The notes below the pieces were generated by a model. It worked only from the letters and a program-made list of their open reading frames with translations. It was not told the DNA's origin and did no database searches. Shown here one piece after another: positions 50,613 through 54,350 of a stretch of DNA of 54,350 nucleotides; positions within the stretch are counted from its first letter, which is position 1, and the number at the start of each line of letters is the position of its first letter. Origin of the DNA: Bremia lactucae (Eukaryota; Oomycota; Peronosporomycetes; Peronosporales; Peronosporaceae); NCBI RefSeq assembly GCF_004359215.1, contig NC_090616.1, positions 1,532,113 through 1,586,462 on the forward strand, in the 5' to 3' direction. The translations under genes and the position numbers were made by a program.

Positions 50613-52229
50613 TCACAACTTGGGTTCATTTGTTGTCTTGTGAATGCGGTGATATGCGATGCCAGTACCCGAGATATTGTCCCCCAACCCAGCAGTATGA
50701 TCCGGTTTCTTGCATGCCAACATCGGTACAAGATGGCATTGGAAATCCGCTTCTTGCCACGTGTAAACAGGACTGAGTGGATCCAGCGTTAATTTCAAAG
50801 CTTGGCGCGCACTGAGTACTTGTTCTCGCGCAAGCAAGATCTCAATACGCTCGGGATCGACTTCCATGTCGGCACTTGTGCGCATTAACGTGGGTTTCTC
50901 AGAAATCGACGATGCATTAAAGGATTTGCCACACGCAACTTTGGAGCTCATAAGTGCGCTCTGTATGAGTGCCGTGGTTGGATCAGCCCATTTGCTGCTT
51001 TGATGTTGGCACACAATGTGGAATTGAAGGGTATGGAAATGAATGCGCGAGAGTTGAGCAAGCGCGACATTGTGGACATTCGCTCGGGCTTTAGACGCCA
51101 GTTGAATAAGGTCGTGAAGCTGGGCAGTAATGTCCGCGACAGTCGGACGTGACGTCGTTGCCACGCCTTCGTTGCCCGTGACGAGGTAATGATGCAGAAT
51201 AAACAATTCCTGTTCATTTAGACCAATCGAATGCACCCATGGCAGTACGAGTCGAACCGTGTCATTAAAGTGACTAAAATCCGACACGGCCGCGAATTCA
51301 TAGTGCGTGGGGGTACGCGCTACGTAGAGGTTCTGCAGCACTTGAGACAGCGCGGCAAGTCGCTTGGAACGCAAGTGTGCATCTGTCTGGACTTCCATGA
51401 GCTGCAGCCCCCCAAAAACCACTAAATCCGGCTGAAACGCGTTTAACGAGTGTTCAAAGTCTTCAAGCACGGACAAGTGCGCATTCTGGACATCGTGATT
51501 CAAGTAGTATCGGTTTGCACGGGGAGATGTGTACCCTCGAAACGTATCCCCTTCCGCGTACTCTAACACAAGATGCACGTCTTCATGCATGGGGCCCGTT
51601 AAGTCACCGACGAGCTCAATGCGCTCGTCGACAAAGTACGGTTTCATGCCCTTGCCCATTGCAGCTCCCAATAACACCTTACAACCTTCCGCCGATGCCC
51701 TTTCGGCCATAGTCGCAGCGTTACCACCAACTCTCCGTTTAACTCCTGGCAAGGCATCCGCGAGCGACACGATTTCGCGAAATTGCTCCGGAGACACTGT
51801 GCTTTGCTCCGCAGCAGCACCAGAGGAGAAATAGTACGCAAAGCTCTCCTGAAGCTGCTTTAATGAGCCGATGCGTTCGTGGTGGTTCTTCGTGAGCTCC
51901 TCGGCGAGCTCACTTGAGGGCTGTAGTTGCTGGCGTTCTAGGTCTTGTACGCTTCGCATTAGCTCTACGGCAGACACTGCCACGTCTAAATCGGCACTGC
52001 AACAGAAAGCGACGCGAGGTGGATCGTGGGAGTCGACGCCGCTGGCTGCGGCGTTGCCACTCTTGGAAGCGTGGAATGCTAACGATGCGAGCATTTGATG
52101 CTGCTCTGGGATGCTCAGCGTGGCCTCATGCTTCGGCAGAAGCTGAGCAAAGTAGTCGGCATAGAGCACGGCAGCAATGCAGATTGCCATAGACACGCCC
52201 AGCGCAAAGAACTGCGACGCGCTATACAT
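50613..52229 (-). CDS. ADP-dependent glucokinase (ADPGK)
   Basis: An intact 538-residue protein from the ATG giving MYSASQFFALGVSMAICIAA; the open frame extends 63 residues upstream, but this Met begins a signal-anchor like that of animal ADPGK, so I prefer it. Family blocks: VKRRVGGNAATMAERA (about residue 170), EDVHLVLEYAEGD, SPRANRYYLNHD, FQPDLVVFGGLQLME, WVHSIGLNEQELFIL (about 341), ARIHFHTLQFH-like LSRIHFHTLQFHIV, and TAGLGDNISGTGIAY with the catalytic Asp (about 516). The enzyme phosphorylates glucose with ADP as donor; in animals it is an ER-lumen protein. Slightly longer than the human enzyme (497). Upstream 52230-52764 holds no gene. Confidence 0.92.
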   Translation of the reverse strand: MYSASQFFALGVSMAICIAAVLYADYFAQLLPKHEATLSIPEQHQMLASLAFHASKSGNAAASGVDSHDPPRVAFCCSADLDVAVSAVELMRSVQDLERQQLQPSSELAEELTKNHHERIGSLKQLQESFAYYFSSGAAAEQSTVSPEQFREIVSLADALPGVKRRVGGNAATMAERASAEGCKVLLGAAMGKGMKPYFVDERIELVGDLTGPMHEDVHLVLEYAEGDTFRGYTSPRANRYYLNHDVQNAHLSVLEDFEHSLNAFQPDLVVFGGLQLMEVQTDAHLRSKRLAALSQVLQNLYVARTPTHYEFAAVSDFSHFNDTVRLVLPWVHSIGLNEQELFILHHYLVTGNEGVATTSRPTVADITAQLHDLIQLASKARANVHNVALAQLSRIHFHTLQFHIVCQHQSSKWADPTTALIQSALMSSKVACGKSFNASSISEKPTLMRTSADMEVDPERIEILLAREQVLSARQALKLTLDPLSPVYTWQEADFQCHLVPMLACKKPDHTAGLGDNISGTGIAYHRIHKTTNEPKL

Positions 52230-52764
52230 GGGAGGATAGAAATGGAGGGATCCAACGGCACAAAGTTTGAGCCAATTAGTGACATTTTCACATGAAAAGT
52301 TATGTTTACCACAGCAAACGTAACTTTTCAGACTAAGGTAAATTGAAATAATGCATAGTGCATCACAAATACTAGCATAAAAAAATTCTAAGCTGAGTTC
52401 ACTAAAATCTTCCGACATAGAAACATGATATGATTAAAAGTCGGTGAGGTAATTTTCTGTTCGTGTACTTGCTGAATGTGCATTCAGCAAAAGCCTCTAC
52501 AAATTTTCAAGCAATCGTGGAATCAAAAACCTTTTAGCACACAATCAGCATTTTCCACAGTTACAATTGTCACCATTTTGTTTGCCTTAAAGCTTTATTT
52601 ATTCTTGAGAATGTTGCCGCGCTTTATGAGGAGACGTCTCTGTTGTTAAAAGGCAAGCTTTAAGTAGCCAGCAAAATTTGCATAATTATATTTCTTGTCA
52701 CGTTCTGAGCTACTTAATTCAGCAAAATACTGTTACGAGCCAGCAGAAAATCCGGTACTAATAG

Positions 52765-53110
52765 TGTAACGGGGCACTACGACTTGTACTGCTTCAGTAC
52801 AAGTCCACTTCGCACTGCTTCAGCTGCGAGTGGTTCCTTACGTTATTTCACGTACACTAGTACGTGCAGGGGAAGACTGCTCTTTAAGGCAACTAGCTTT
52901 AAGAGGGTTAAATGAAAACTGTATTAATATAATTAAGTATCTCTTCTTACTATCTGTTAACTCTAACTTACTTTTAAACTAATACTAAACATGCAATTGA
53001 AATCTTATCTTATCTAATTTGCCTCTCTCTTTTGTTTACATCTACAGTTGATTAGTCTGCGGGATAAATAGATATAATGGCCTATACCTATTTTTGGATA
53101 AGATTTCTGA
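52765..53110 (-). repeat. Truncated Gypsy LTR (family B) with three hairpins
   Basis: Begins TGTAACGGGGCACTACGACT. Hairpins: GACTTGTACT/AGTACAAGTC (52781-52805), CACTTCGCA/TGCGAGTG (52806-52832) and CACGTAC/GTACGTG (52849-52866). The match to 47054-47489 fades at about 53110. Confidence 0.75.
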
Positions 53111-54350
53111 TACGTGACACTTGGCCAATAGGAACCAACGCGACTTAGTAAAGGAATGCTGCAATCCAGGCTGTGGTACAGCCTTCGACCTCAGACATCC
53201 GGTTCGAATAAAATAGTTCGGGACGACACCGTAAGGACTCCCGAAGTCAAGTGCTTTAGATCGATTTTGGAATTGAAGAAGGTATGAATCTTCAGGCATT
53301 GTAGCGTATATTTTCTCCCAAAGGTCGCCTCTTTCACCGTCAATTGACTTTAATGCACGGCGTCTGGCTCCAGCAGAAGGTGCCGCGCTTCGGTTAGCTC
53401 GTGTTGATGTCAATTGTGACATGGGACAGGCACGTAGAATAGACTTGTCTGTACAGAACATTAATATATTTTATCATTGGAAGGGTTATACCACACCCTG
53501 TTTCTGTGCACCCCGGTCGTCAACTTGAAGGGGTGCCGGACGGAAGACGACAAAAATTGGCCTTGCAGCCGTTTGATGGAAGAGAATTATACCATGGACT
53601 TGGAAGTGAATTCCTTGAATAAGGCAAAGAGCTTGTTGTCGAAGCGGTTTTCGAAGCGTGCATGTGGTTGTGTGCTCGCCGATGATATCAAGGTGCTGTT
53701 CTTGGACGTAACCATGTGAGTCCTGGTTCAGAAATACTACCGCCGACAGTTCAATTCTTGGAGTTAGGAAAGATCAAACCCTGGAGCATGCAGTGCAAAG
53801 ATTTTTCCAGAAATATTCTACCAAGATTAAACCCGCCAAAGTAAGCGGTTATCTATGGCGGTTAGAGCGACTCACAGTTGCTACGCTAGACCAAAAAAAT
53901 ACGGGACAGCTACTAGTGACGAGCGTAAAGGTGCAGATAATCTCTTTTGAAAAACGTTATTCTTATGCAGCTCCGTCATTGTATATGATGATGTTCTCCT
54001 GGCTGGATATCGACGGTCAGATTGTCTAATTCTGGCGAAAAATTTGTGGAATTTTTCAAGAAGACGAATATCAATATCTTTTTGGCCTTATTGCGCTGAC
54101 CCATCTCGCATGTATTTACATATCGCCGGATGCCCTTTGACATTTTAGACCCAAAGTGCCATGTTTGTACCGCCAGTTACGTCTTGTAGTATCTTGAATG
54201 ACCCGCGATAAACCTTGTGATTTCCATGGATGACACGGCTCTTGATATCTTCGTTAAACCGTTGAGCGACATTTCTATTAGGAAACGTATATGAAGTTCC
54301 ACAACTCTTTAGCAGTTTCAAGTCGAGTTGAATTCGACGTCATGCTTGTC
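53111..54350. other. Stretch without a supported gene
   Basis: Holds a 139-residue minus frame (53042-53461, GERGDLWEKIYATMPEDSYL) that overlaps the LTR end, and two short plus frames (53477-53719, 53793-54029). None shows a domain I recognise. On the minus strand near 54180-54300 a decayed frame (FNEDIKSRVIHGNHKVYRG) looks like transposon-type sequence but could not be placed. Confidence 0.3.

Noticed and set aside
1..54350. RXLR, LFLAK (Crinkler) or NLP-type effector genes
   Set aside because: No frame shows a signal peptide followed by RXLR-EER or an LFLAK motif; R-x-L-R strings seen were in shadow frames or transposon relics.

Overview
The window is nuclear DNA of an oomycete, most likely a member of the Peronosporales (a Phytophthora or downy-mildew type genome). 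I infer this from compact eukaryotic genes with few, short GT-AG introns (68-129 nt), the gene set, and degraded Ty3/Gypsy retrotransposons of the oomycete kind around the genes. I cannot name the species.

Layout. (1) 1-7.65 kb: nested, decayed Ty3/Gypsy pieces (integrase, chromodomain tail, an extra RNase H, RT-RNase H, protease, gag) on both strands, then a tRNA-like SINE head and an LTR end. (2) 7.9-21.75 kb: a tight gene island. In order: purine synthase PFAS (+), a spliced gene for an unrecognised beta-rich protein (+), a small secreted Cys-rich protein (-), ISD11/LYRM4 rebuilt from two exons (+), a frameshifted calcium-dependent protein kinase pseudogene (-), a basic nuclear-type protein (-), peptide deformylase rebuilt from three exons (+), a LicD/fukutin-like membrane protein (-) and a RING-Tubby fusion protein (-). 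Spacers between adjacent genes are mostly about 65-250 bp. (3) 21.66-28.0 kb: a duplicated locus around a 3-N assembly gap. One version carries a solo LTR. The other carries a Gypsy element with both LTRs at the same target site with the same 5-bp target duplication. This looks like two haplotypes laid end to end. (4) 28-49.4 kb: a second repeat mosaic of Gypsy relics, many LTRs, a MULE-type transposase fragment, a DDE transposase relic and a fold-back element. No intact host gene is visible. (5) 49.6-52.2 kb: two intact convergent host genes, PTGES2-like and ADP-dependent glucokinase. (6) 52.2-54.35 kb: another LTR and unassigned sequence.

The host genes are mostly housekeeping: purine synthesis, Fe-S cluster assembly, organelle N-terminal processing, a thioredoxin/GST-fold mitochondrial-type protein and a glucose kinase. 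They do not form a pathway; the island is simply gene-dense DNA between transposon blocks. The most unusual protein is the RING-Tubby fusion (20252-21745). It joins a predicted ubiquitin-ligase domain to a Tubby phosphoinositide-binding domain, an arrangement parallel to plant F-box-Tubby proteins. The most unusual genome structure is the solo-LTR versus full-element pair. No RXLR or Crinkler effector was found.
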